From: Anseranas semipalmata
Taxonomy: Eukaryota > Chordata > Aves > Anseriformes > Anseranatidae
Assembly (NCBI GenBank): GCA_013399115.1
Contig: VXAA01006469.1
Coordinates: 62,185-126,184, forward strand
DNA: 64,000 nucleotides
Direction: 5' to 3'
The position numbers were made by a program, and so were the translations under genes. Shown here piece by piece: positions 1-10,406 of the stretch. The notes beneath the pieces are model-generated. The model did no database searches, had not been told where the DNA came from, and saw only the letters and a program-made list of their open reading frames with translations. How positions within the stretch are numbered: the stretch's first letter is position 1; the number at the start of each line of letters is the position of its first letter.

Positions 1-721
1 TCAAACAGCAGCAGCAGCACTTTACACGTACTTGTAACAAAAACTACACTGCTAGGAAGGCAACAATTTCAACACAAAGGCACCATAGTGAGAGCTGTGA
101 GATACTGAAGTGTGCACTTGGTATTGCTTCCCAAAGCCCTTCTATATCATGAAGCCTGACTACTCAGGATATTTTCAAATATCAGGCCATCAAGCTCACA
201 AAAACTAGCAAACCTTGTAAATTCTCCATATTATTTTGACTGCTCAAAAGACAAAATTTGCTTCAGGTGAAACAAGCAATGTTCCCTCTCCAAAAGAATC
301 CTCACAGTGGAAAAAAACAAACAAACAAACATTCTAAAAGAATAAAAACAAAGGCCTACTTAAGGTATTTCCATAATGCAAATGCTGTTGGGATTAAGTA
401 CAATGAATTACAAGGGAGGCACACTTTGGATGCTATAGTCTGTCCCATAAAGTCTTATATATAAAACAGAAAAACAGACCTGGGCACCAAGAACTTGTGA
501 CCTACAAATTGCCTTATGTTTTTCTCAACTGAATACAGCCTTATCACTTTTTCATACAGAAATGGCTTTATAAAACTTGTTTACAAAGAAATGCCAGTCA
601 ATAGTGAAGTACAATCACCTCTTAGACAAAACAGTATTATTCAGCAACGCAGCTTCCATAACGTAAGGCAAGTGGCATATTCCAGACAATCTGTTAAAAC
701 ACTGCAGAATCGTGATCTTAC
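1..721 (-). other. CRTC1: CRTC1 intron 8 (partial)
   Basis: Non-coding DNA after the exon 8 donor, which reads gtaagat on the minus strand. I searched it for the next CRTC1 exon (the region following TASQG) and found no matching reading frame, so the exon 9 acceptor must lie beyond the left edge. No repeat or RNA gene recognised. Confidence 0.75.
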
Positions 722-942
722 CCTGACTGGCAGTGCTGATGCCCAGGTGAGTCAGATTGGCAGCAAGATTTCCGGTACTATTGGAGCTACTCAGGGCTGG
801 GAATGTGGATTCCTCAGGATCTAACGGTGTTGGGAGAGGGGAAGGGAAATGGATGTTTGTCAGGTCTGGAAGGGAGCCACCCGTGTTATGCGTAGCAGGA
901 ATCAGTGTTGTAGTGTTTTCCTGGTCAGCTGATGGAAAGATG
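722..942 (-). CDS. CRTC1: CRTC1 exon 8 (SIK site 3, central region)
   Basis: 221-nt exon. On the minus strand the acceptor is ttatttag before CATCTTTCC and the donor is CAGG before gtaagat. It starts by completing Asn223 (split codon aa|c) and continues [11 protein letters not shown]..., residues 224-296, ending with the first base of a Gly codon. It contains the motif [17 protein letters not shown]. The Ser in GGSLPD is the third SIK/14-3-3 site (human S245; 246 here because exon 7 carries one extra Ser). The following LPTPLDPEE and [13 protein letters not shown] segments are typical of CRTC1. Both phases match the neighbouring exon. The downstream exon is not in the window. Confidence 0.96.
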
Positions 943-1022
943 CTAAATAAGGGAAAGAGAAAAAAAAGACACAACTCAGTTAAGTTTCAGCCTGGACAGA
1001 TCTGTACAAAATCATTTTCAAC

Positions 1023-1044
1023 AAAAAAAAAAAAAAAAAAAAAA
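1023..1044. repeat. Poly(A) tract (22 nt)
   Basis: Uninterrupted A run in CRTC1 intron 7, 80 bases upstream of the exon 8 acceptor; it reads as poly(T) in the transcript. No recognisable SINE body lies next to it, so it is best treated as a mononucleotide repeat. Confidence 0.9.
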
Positions 1045-1262
1045 GAGGTGTCATACAGAAACATATATTGTACTTTTGATAAACCAATTAGAGACATTAA
1101 TAGCCAAGGAGACACTAACAGTAGTTTTGGCTTATTGTATCTATTCCAGGGTTATACAGTTTAAAGGTGTTTCAGAAAATTCAAAGGCAAGAGGACATTC
1201 AACGTACAACATTCTTTCTTAAAGATCTCAATGCTCTTTGAAGGAAATTGTTCAAAACTTAC

Positions 1263-1306
1263 TTGATTCCTGGAACTTCACATGATTTAGGTCTTGATGA
1301 CCCAGT
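1263..1306 (-). CDS. CRTC1: CRTC1 exon 7 (44-nt small exon)
   Basis: Small exon. Minus-strand acceptor tattttag before ACTGGG; donor ATCAA before gtaagt. It encodes TGSSRPKSCEVPGI plus two bases of Asn223, residues 209-222. As I recall it, the human equivalent reads TGSRPKSCEVPGI, so this copy has one additional Ser, encoded by a TCATCA doublet. Phase 0 at the start and phase 2 at the end agree with exons 6 and 8. Flanking introns are only 397 and 320 bases long. Its size makes it easy for automated annotation to miss. Confidence 0.93.
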
Positions 1307-1703
1307 CTAAAATAGAAGAAAGAAATTTTTATAGGCAAAGATATGGCTAGAAATTAATGCTTATGACATTTGATTCAGAAAATTTTATTTATTGCATTTC
1401 TAGAGAGCTATTCTTCTACACAAGAGCTCTGTGAAGGTCTTAGAAAAGACTTGTCATCTTTTTTCATTTATTGGCTGGCCCAACAAGGCTCAAATTTAAA
1501 GTAAGAGTTTCTCCTGATATAATCAAATAAAATATATATAAAGTGCCTTTCTGATCTAATGTCTAGTGATATGTTGCTAAACATAGAACTTAATCTCTAA
1601 TCTCTGCAAGTAGTTCGTTTTGGTTGGCAATATTTAGCGCATTAGTTTACCTAAATATGTTTAGAAAATGAAATCTCTACACTTTGAAGTGTGAGATTCC
1701 TAC

Positions 1704-1789
1704 CTTTTTAGTGTCCCATCCTTGCTTAGAGAGGGTTTTGTCTGCCTCAGAGGTGGTTTCCTCCATTCCTGGGACAGTCAGCAATAAAA
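1704..1789 (-). CDS. CRTC1: CRTC1 exon 6
   Basis: 86-nt exon. Minus-strand acceptor catttttag before TTTTATTG; donor AAAAAG before gtagg. With the last base of exon 5 it gives Val180, then [16 protein letters not shown] and a [12 protein letters not shown] tail, residues 181-208. The region matches CRTC1, and no phosphosite of the GGSLP type occurs in it. It leaves in phase 0. It lies between intron 5 (1,992 bases) and intron 6 (397 bases). Confidence 0.94.
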
Positions 1790-3781
1790 CTAAAAATGAT
1801 AACAAAGGGAAGCTTCTCAGAAATAATTTTTCAGATTAGAGGTTTAAACATTTTCAAAACTCTTAAGTAACCTGTTATCAATCAACATGAAATGGAGTGG
1901 TGCTCTACTGCTTTGAGATCATCAAAATTAAAAAAGCAAACACTGAAACAGACTAAAATTGTGTTTTATTAACATGGAGAAGTTATCAGAGTCCAAAAAC
2001 AAAATCTCTACAAGTAGGGCAAAATTTTAAAAAGCAGGTATGTGATTCATCGTACATTCCGGTAACTTTCAAACTGGAGTTAGAACAAATACGAGTCAGA
2101 CAGATAATCTTCAGTACTCTTAAAAATTTTGGCCTCCAATTTCATCCACTTACATCTAAATGGAAAAATGTATTCTGGGACCTAGTTCTTCCTATCCTTC
2201 GCATTTTACACAAATGATATACATCTGTTACATCTAAGGGGTGGCCAACAGGACAACTCCCGTGGGGCAAAATCCAAAATCCAAACCATATCCCCTGGGA
2301 TGGAGAAACACTATAAAGCTGTTACTTTTCCATGTTCTAAGCATGTTTGTTTGTTCAAAGCAATCAGCTGTTTCATCATGCTACTAGCGAGGTGACAAGG
2401 AAACATCAAAAGAAAGTCCAGTAAGAGAGATTCAAACAGATGACCAGGACAGTCACATGATTAAATCCATATTTAAGCAATATTGTGTAAGATGTTCACT
2501 ATTTAATGCTTTACAGCTCTAGAAGCATTATTTGGAAGAGCTGCAGTACCATGCACAAGCATCCGAGTGTTGTGCATTCACCTATGTCTGGGGAATTGTT
2601 TAAGGAATATATTCTCTAGATAGATTTAGGAGCTTTTAATGTATTTCTTGAACTGACAGCAGAAACAAGGGCCAGCAGAGGGCACCAAAATTGTTAGTGC
2701 CTGAGGGCTGCGCTGCTTCTAGCTTGTAACTAGAAATATTATCAGAGAGTATCATTTGTAAGCTTAGCCTCTGAGGGCATATTAACTGGTGGTCTCAATC
2801 CCATAAAACTAGATGAAGTCTTCCTTCTTTATGATATTGTATCTTAATTACATGCCATCGCTTCTGTTGCTTGACACAGTGTTTATGCAAAAGGCTAATT
2901 CACAAAAACAGATATTCTGAACACCTCAAATAACGGAGGTCTCTAGGTGAAAATCAAAGATAATTTGACTTTGCTTCTGATCTACAGTGTGCATGCACTT
3001 CAAGATTTAAGTTCATCAGAGCAGTCAATATATCCTGTTAAGCAACGGCATATGAAAAATTACATTAAAACTCTCAAGGTTTTGTGACAGATTTGCAGTT
3101 TTGCATATCAAAGCTTTGGTCTCAGATGGAAAATCAGATATATATCAGATTAACTTGCCAGAAAAAAAAAAAATCAGCAGCCCTTAATGTTTCAATGCAG
3201 AACGAATTTCCAGAATTTAATTTCTGATAGCTAGTATTTATTGAAGTTAGCAATGTGAAATTCCTCAAGTCATTAGTGTAAAATTGACAAATTAATACCA
3301 ATATCCAAAAGAAAACACCTATTACAGCAATTTTCTCCACCGGGGTGAAAAAAACTCACTACAGCACACAGTAGCCAGTGATTGCCTGTTAAGAGCTGCT
3401 TGGTAACCCACATGAAATACCAGTGGGTCTCTACGCTTGTCTTCAAGTTACTACAAACTGGAAACCGCTAGCACCCCTGACAGCAGTCTAGCCACCAGAG
3501 TCCCACAAGTCTAGATTACTTTTCCCAACAGGGCAAGTTTGTAGAATGACAGGATATGGAGTTCAGGAAAATGCTCTGTCTTAGCTTTGTATAAGCATTT
3601 CTGGACTTCAGTATCCAGAAGAGTAAATGAGGTCCTTTGTTCCAACAGTCCTTTACCGAATCTAGAAAATGTTATGTATACACATATATATAGAAATAGA
3701 CAAACACCAATACACGTGCATGTAATCCCAAGTACAATGCTTTGAATACTACAAATATTTTTAGTGTTTTTCTCTGTTTAC
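1790..3781 (-). other. CRTC1: CRTC1 intron 5
   Basis: AT-rich intronic DNA of 1,992 bases with a gtaaac donor and a catttttag acceptor. Short A runs (for example near 3,162) are present. I see no coding exon, RNA gene or mobile element in it. Confidence 0.8.
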
Positions 3782-3876
3782 CTCTTTTCTGCTGCATATC
3801 CTGTGACCCTCCTGAAAAGGATTCTTGTTGAGCTGGAGTCATAGTACTCTGGTGCAAGGCAGAATCAGAATTCGTC
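3782..3876 (-). CDS. CRTC1: CRTC1 exon 5 (main SIK site Ser151)
   Basis: 95-nt exon. Minus-strand acceptor ccctcctctcag before GACGAATTC; donor AAAAGAG before gtaaac. It encodes (R148) [16 protein letters not shown]..., residues 149-179, ending QKR. With the Arg-Arg from exon 4 this rebuilds [12 protein letters not shown], the principal SIK/AMPK-family phosphorylation and 14-3-3 binding site of the CRTC family; Ser151 falls at exactly the human position. The site is therefore split across intron 4, with the basic -3/-4 residues on exon 4 and the serine on exon 5. Confidence 0.96.
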
Positions 3877-4780
3877 CTGAGAGGAGGGCAAAACAGATTA
3901 TTTTTATTGTCAGTTCCTCTAAGTGAAAGAATGCTTAATCTCATATAATTCTAACCAAGTCAGTAAAACCTGTATTCACTCTGCATTAAAAAACAATCTC
4001 TATCTGGCATATACGAGGCGTAATTTCTTTGCGAAACAATCAATTCACAGAACACAGAACAGAATTAGTTCAAGTTTGAAGAGTAATTGTTTCAATAATG
4101 GGATTGAGAGGGATACAGGAAAAACTGTTTACTACAGTTAGAAAATAATTTGATATGCTTTGTTAAGATTGTGCATGATCAAATAACGCAGTTTAAGCTG
4201 AAAGCTGCTTATACATACTCTAGTTACACTACTCTGAAAAGAAAGCATTCCTGCTAAAAAGGAAGGGAGAATGACTGGTACAAGGATGCACATATGTTGT
4301 GGAGACAGGAACCTCCATGGCCAACACCTCTCGCAACATGAACTGTCCTTCCCTTGTGGATGCAGGCCACCACTTAGGCAACTTGGTGCCTCCAATGCCA
4401 GGAGCATAAGAGGTAGGAACAGGCAACTCAGTGCTCCGTCCCACTCAAACGCTTGCAATGGCAGACCAGTCTCTGAGCACCAAGAAAAATCCTAGCTTTT
4501 TACAACTTGGTAATTTCAGTATACACCTTACAACATCTGGTAAGATTTACCTTTAAAAAGATCACACTAGCTGACACCATAAGTTTAAAGGCCGGTCATC
4601 TAAATGAATAAGCATGGTAGAAGAAAAAAAAAATTAAGTTCTAAATTCAGTTAAGTCACGGTGGTTCATATGACCAACTGCTGTGGTGAACAATAAAGGC
4701 CTTTTTGCACATCAAAGTGTTGTAGTATCAGAGAACACAGCCCAAATACTAACACACATGTACACAGTTGTGCTACTAAC
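3877..4780 (-). other. CRTC1: CRTC1 intron 4
   Basis: 904-base GT-AG intron (donor gttagt, acceptor cctctcag, phase 2). No exon, repeat or RNA gene recognised; short open frames at 4,138-4,458 have no family resemblance. Confidence 0.8.
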
Positions 4781-4842
4781 CTTCTCCAGCTTGTATCCGA
4801 TGGAGGTGACAGGTACACAGTGCCATATGGACAGCTGTCTAC
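4781..4842 (-). CDS. CRTC1: CRTC1 exon 4
   Basis: 62-nt exon encoding [20 protein letters not shown] plus two bases of Arg148, residues 128-147. Its donor is AGAAG before gttag. Its 5' boundary is unusual: the preceding intron ends in AC (gctgaatcac before GTAGACAGC), as expected for a U12-type AT-AC intron. The DSCPYGT-YLSPP-DTSWRR core is a hallmark of CRTC proteins and leads straight into the TNSDS phosphosite on exon 5. The residue at 128 is Val where I recall Ala in human. Confidence 0.95.
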
Positions 4843-5638
4843 GTGATTCAGCCAGTTAAGGGGAAGAACACCACTTCTTACTTAAGGAACAGGCCTATTT
4901 GAAATCTTCTCCTATGGAATAATTCAAATTACTGCCAGAACCACTAAGCTCACATGACAAAGGCAAAGCAGACTCCCTGTGGGGAACATACTGACTTTAA
5001 GGAGGACACTCGAAACAAAATATTATCTTGCTTGTTGCAATGTTTAAGCAACATGACAACCACCCTCTTTTCTCCCTTTCTAAGCATCTAACTCTTCCTG
5101 AGAAGCCATTGCCCCTCCACTCTCCCACTTACACATCCCCTTTAGCCCCATCAAGCCAGTGGGACTGTGTGGCACATTTTAAGCCCGTCAGCAATAATAA
5201 GCTAATTCATCTTCACAAATGGCAAGAAGAAATAGCTCTCAGCAGTTGTTAAACCAATGAATCAACTTGTAATAAAACGCACAATGAACTGCAAAGAATT
5301 ATTCTGGTTTGGATTTACTAGTTTTGAAGGGAAAATCAGTTGCACAAATACTGCCTTGTCTTTTCCATCAGAGGATCTCAGTCCCTCTCAGCTTCACTTG
5401 TATTGTTATCCCAGCCAGAGCTGAGCACACAGAAAGGTAAACGCTTACTTTACAGAATAGCAGGTATTTTTAGACTAGATCACAGTTTCGAAAAAGCAGG
5501 TGACATTAACTGCACAGAGATGGGAAGCAACTCTGCTGACAGGTGAGGAGAGGTGGAACAAGAGAACTGCAAAAACTGAAAAATACGATATTGGTGAAAA
5601 GGCAGGTTTCCACTGCCAGCTCATAAACCAAAGGATAT
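4843..5638 (-). other. CRTC1: CRTC1 intron 3, U12-type AT-AC intron
   Basis: 796-base intron whose ends do not fit GT-AG. The exon ending GRQ is followed on the minus strand by ATATCCTTT, an exact match to the U12 donor consensus RTATCCTTT (plus coordinates 5,630-5,638). Near the other end is CCCCTTAAC, matching the U12 branch consensus TTCCTTAAC at 7 of 9 positions including the CCTTAAC core; the intron then ends CAC. The branch A lies about 13 bases from the end, within the tight U12 spacing. Splicing here gives GRQ|VDSCPYG in phase 0, the register expected from human CRTC1 (GRQADSCPYG). Confidence 0.9.
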
Positions 5639-5776
5639 CTGTCTGCCATGCTTATCCACAGAGAGGGGGCGTCGATGTGGGGATCCGAGGCGATTTCTGT
5701 CACGATACACTCTGTCCACCAGACCGTGATGCCGAGTTGTTCTGCTTGTGTCCAACCCAGATGACTGAAAAGGAGT
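5639..5776 (-). CDS. CRTC1: CRTC1 exon 3
   Basis: 138-nt exon encoding residues 82-127: [36 protein letters not shown] and [10 protein letters not shown]. Minus-strand acceptor gtctctctcag before ACTCCTTTTCAG. A second AG 12 bases downstream (after CCTTTTCAG) could also serve, removing TPFQ. The [11 protein letters not shown] core is shared by all CRTC paralogs, and the [10 protein letters not shown] end suits CRTC1. The 3' boundary is an ATATCC donor, not GT. Confidence 0.95.
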
Positions 5777-8700
5777 CTGAGAGAGACAAAGTCATAAGCA
5801 GAAAAATACATGCACCAGCCGTCTGCCCAGGCCTTATTTATGTTGTATTAAAGGTTCTGTTGTTTTAAGCAATAAAACTCAGGAAAGATATGGACAAATG
5901 TAACCACGTACATTTTTTCTCCATTTTCACTATAGCCATGGGAAGTAATTACCAAGGCTATCTCTTCCAGACAGAGATTAGAGACAAGTGGAGGCAGACT
6001 ACGCTAGACCTGCCCCCTCATAAATCAGCACTGCTCTCCAACCTTTGTATCTCTGAAATACCACAAGTGACTGTGACAGAGAGCCTACTGACAACTGCTG
6101 TTTACATTCCCTTGGTGCAGCATGCAGCATGCATCCAGAAGGAACATGCTGACAACCAGAGCTTAACCTACTGGGGCAGGAGATGCGGGAAGATGCACAG
6201 AGATCCTAACATTCACCTGAAGCTTTAAGGAACACGCCACTTTCTCTCACCCTTCCTTTCAGCATAATTATTTTAAGGGGACACTGACAAAATTAAGAAA
6301 AAAAAAAAAGAAAAGCAGTTTCCTTCCTCCTCTGTCTGGAAAAAGTTACAGCATTCGGTATTTTTTAAGTGATTTTTATTTTGTTCAGGTTGTGCAGTGA
6401 ACCGAGGTGGATCAATTCCCTCTCAATCTTATCAGCGCCTATGTCTTGAGAGCGTTTACTTGTCAGCAACCCATTTCAGAGAATAAGGATGCCATGGAAA
6501 GCACAGAGATGAATTCCCAGGCTAATCTGGAAAACTTCTACATTTTCAAAAGTCCTTCCCAGTGTATACCTGCGGGGGGGAAAAAGGAAGTACCGAATGG
6601 TCAGGCTCTGTGCACACTTCAACAGCAATATAGGGGCCTCCAGGGAAAAGAGCTACACAGCCTTCCACTCCTTGCCAATGCGAACAGCTTTGCTGAGTCC
6701 CTCAACACCATCTGCTTGGAAATCCAAAATTTCCTCCTCCATTCAGGTGCTGCACGTGGCAAATGCACTGTCCTGTCTGCCAAGCCATGAAACCATCTGG
6801 CTTCCACATTAATCTTCTTTTTTTTTTTTTTTAAAGTGTCCAGCATAGGTTATTTAAATGATCTTTTCTAAAAAGAAACTTTGCATTTATTTTGAAATGT
6901 TTTGTTTGTAATAATTCCTTATAGCACCTTTCTATTTTTTTTTTTTTAAAGCAAATATTAGTTTCTTCTCTTCCTATGCATACACAATCTGTGTTAGTAT
7001 AAGTGCGTGCAAAGCAGCTGTGGTGTTTATTTTCTTGATTAAGGGCCAGCACTTTGCATGCAGCAGAATATTGCTTTAGTCAACATGTCACTAGCAAGAG
7101 AGCACACTGACTTTTTACCGTGCTCCTGACTGTCAAGATCACGGTGTTCTGCTTCAGCTCCTTAACAAGCACGACTTTTTTGCACAAAGACTTAGAAACC
7201 TCAAGTCAGAGCATCTCAATTTTAGGTAATCTAAATTAAAACATCTTGTTTTAATATCTGCTACAAGTGCTAAACAACAATCTAGTTCTACTTAACTGGC
7301 ACCACACAGAACTGAAAATATTCATAATTCCAAAACGAGTCTCAAACTCTTCTTTGTACTGTTGTCACACCAATTCTATCCCAAAAGGCTGCAAAATTTG
7401 CAGATTAATACAGGTGTGCTTGGAACACCAACAGGAGAAGCAATTTCCCATGTCAGTGGTCTCAACCACAACGTCACTAAAAAAGGAAAAGCCACTCTGA
7501 AGTACACAGAATGCAGACCTCACCTGGAATTTAAAAGGAAGCCAATGCATAGTAGTATATAGATAAAGCTGAATGCAAAGATAGCGATTTCTTAAGTTTT
7601 ATGGCACAACTTGCACATAAAAACAACAAAAATCTGATTTGAGTGTAACAGTGGCACAAGTAAACATGGACCATGCCCTGTCACAGCAGGGGGCTACAAT
7701 TAACAGAGCGAGGAGCTTTTGGGCAGTGTTGTTCTCTGGCTTTCCAGGAGCAAAGATCTCAAGTGAATCCCTAACTTGCTTGAAAAAAAGTAAGAAAAGA
7801 AGACAAACACCTGAGAAAACAGGTATCAGCCCCAACGGTTCTGGTTTCCCTCAGCAACCAACACACGAAGCTTACTCTGGACCAAACACCAGGCAATGTG
7901 CCTTTGTCAAAATGCCCGTCCCTTCAGGCACGTGATAGTTAGCTATAGTAAATAATTGTGTTTAAAAAACAAAATGAAACAAAAAACAACAGATCTGAGC
8001 ATCAGTGTTATTTGGAAGATGAAGAACTAGAACCACTTCACTTCCTTGAAAAATATTCAAGGATTTAAGATCAAAACCAAAACTCCACAAAACATCAGAA
8101 AAAAGAAAAAGGAAAAAAAAAAGCTAAATACTCACAGATGGGAAGGAAAAAGCTCAGTGCTCTAAAGCAACCGTGTCCCTTTAAGATTTATCAAGACATT
8201 GACTTAAGAAATAAAAACAAGTGAGGAAGATGAGGAGGAAAGTGAGGAGTGGTACCTACTAACAGCTTACATTTTGGTGCCCCTTGGTGACAAGCAGCAT
8301 TTGGGTAGTCATTCTTCCTTTCCCAATGGAGTTTAACATGCAGGCTGAGTGCACATGCTCAGAGATTGCTTAAATCACAGGCCAAGACAGTGCCAAATAA
8401 ACCACCGTCTGCAACAAATTAATCCCCCATAAATCATAAGTAATCACATGACAGACCACAGCAAGTCCGGAGAGTCTGTACAGGAATTATTATGCATGTT
8501 CCAAACCGGGATGCATGGCAAAACCTGTATTTATGTGACAGACCATAACTCCTTCGGAGCTGGGACGGTGAATCAAATAAATACTGCGCATACCAGAAAA
8601 AGTGTAACGTGTGCTAAAATACGTATCTACCTGGGCAAACAGTACACCAGTCCTAAATACGTATTTGCACAAACCTAAATACTTGTTTACCAAAGAGACA

Positions 8701-10289
8701 GGAACTGCTCCAAAGGCTTCTGCCAGAGCTCCGTTGTGCTGCAAATGCAAAGAACCAAGATTCTCAGACACTACCCCTCTCACCAGACATCCATGCAGGC
8801 TTCACCTGATTGACACATGGTATCAGTATCTTTTGACAATTTCATCATACTTTAGCTTAAAAGTGAAAAACCTGGAAAGCATTCATCACTGATACAAATA
8901 CATGCTTTTATTTTGTTGCTTGTCACCATTTGTTTTCTGTAACAGTATCAACATTGGATTTTTTTATTATTTTATTTTTTTATGAAAGAATACAAAAAAG
9001 ACCTGGAGTTTGAGGACAATTTGTGGCCTCTTCTAGTCATTCATAAATTTTTCAATGCTCACTTCTGAGCACCCCGCTAGCTTCAGGACCAAAAGACTCT
9101 ATATAACAGCTGTCAGTAATGGCCATCGAGCACAAAAATACTGAAATGCAATTCAAGAGAACAGTAACTCTGAACCCCGTAACAGAAAAATAAAGAAAAT
9201 CTGTGGATCTTGAAAAGACCAGATGCCTATGGAGTAAAAGACTAAAGACTTCATAACATTACAAACCTCTGCATTGCACTCCCTAAAGACAACCAAATTA
9301 AAATAGCCATTTGCTTCTCCTTTTGTACAAGATTCAAGCTCTTAAGAGCATCAGCTCTTAATTCAGCTGCCCACATGTATTTCAAAAAGCGCAGAGGTCA
9401 TCATCAATAGTTTCTCTGTATTTATTAAGCCAGCCTTCATCAGAAAACCACAAACTGCAGTATTTAATTTTTACCACATCCTCACAAGATAAAATGTGTT
9501 ACTACTCAAACAAGGAAAACTAACAGAGAAATTTTAATTACTTTGAGCACCCTACATCAACTAAACATAGAAATCAGGAGTCCCAAAAGTATCCAACATC
9601 TAATCCTATCCACTACACAACATCTTCTGTCCAACATGCTTACAGGGAGCAGAACACTTGTATAAAGTGCTCATTTTCTGCTCATAGTGCATCAGCACTG
9701 GAGTCACAGCAACAGCTAGTAACCCCTACATTTACTTTTCAGCCAGACCAAAGAAAAGGGACAATTCTGAAATCTGTTTGTGTCCCAAACTCCTTCTTCC
9801 TCCCCTAAAAGTCCACGCGTTATTTCCATGGAACATGCACGCTGCCTTGGGCTGTCTTCTTCAACACTTCCATCTACCAGCACTTTCTACATCACCTTGT
9901 GTTATCTGCTTCCACTTTTGCTTTGAGTCTACAGCATCTTTGCAGAAGATTTCATTATAAATTTGGTACAAAAAAAAAAAAAAGGTGCCATGAATAATCA
10001 CCGACAAAGAAATTGCAGTGCCTCTGCTTAGTCTTGACACAAAAGCATCACAACCAAGGACAAGAGAGCTAACAGCTAACACTAGATCTATACGATACAA
10101 AAATACACACTCATCCCATACACAACTATGTTCCATTCCAAAAAAGCAAAAAAAAAAAAAAAAAATCTAAAACATGGTGGTGGGCTGAGGCCATGGTGCT
10201 ATGTTCTGAACCAGCAGCTATTTCATGGTCTCCTGGGAGGAAAAAAAATAGCATTAACAAACAAAAAGAAACACCCTAATCCAACTCAC
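5777..10289 (-). other. CRTC1: CRTC1 intron 2
   Basis: 4,513-base GT-AG intron (donor gtgagt, acceptor ctctctcag). It is AT-rich with scattered A or T homopolymers (around 6,301, 6,821, 6,940, 8,110, 9,970 and 10,150). No further CRTC exon, RNA gene or clear transposon was recognised on either strand. Confidence 0.8.
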
Positions 10290-10406
10290 CTGGAAGGGCA
10301 GGTCCATGGCACTGTTTCCAATCTGATTCACATTTGGCAGTGACCCACCATAGTACTGACCACGACTCTGTCCCAGTTGCAAATATTGGGTTTTCTGCAG
10401 CTGTAA
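10290..10406 (-). CDS. CRTC1: CRTC1 exon 2 (SIK site Ser64)
   Basis: 117-nt exon, 39 codons: [39 protein letters not shown]. Minus-strand acceptor gttttcttttag before TTACAGCTG; donor TTCCAG before gtgagt. The start follows the known human exon 1/2 junction after Arg42, the breakpoint of CRTC1-MAML2 fusions, so residues are 43-81 and the Ser of GGSLPNVNQ is residue 64, a SIK/14-3-3 site. The LQLQK stretch ends the CREB-binding domain that begins on exon 1. An in-frame alternative acceptor 6 bases downstream (ttacag) would remove Leu-Gln. Confidence 0.96.

Noticed and set aside
615..974. Continuous 119-codon minus-strand frame read as one protein
   Set aside because: Only 722-942 is exon. The N-terminal [11 protein letters not shown] part is the translated polypyrimidine tract of the acceptor, and the C-terminal part is intron past the donor.
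9969..10168. Poly(A) tracts as possible retrogene or SINE tails
   Set aside because: No element body or target-site duplication is seen beside them; similar A runs are scattered all over the AT-rich introns.
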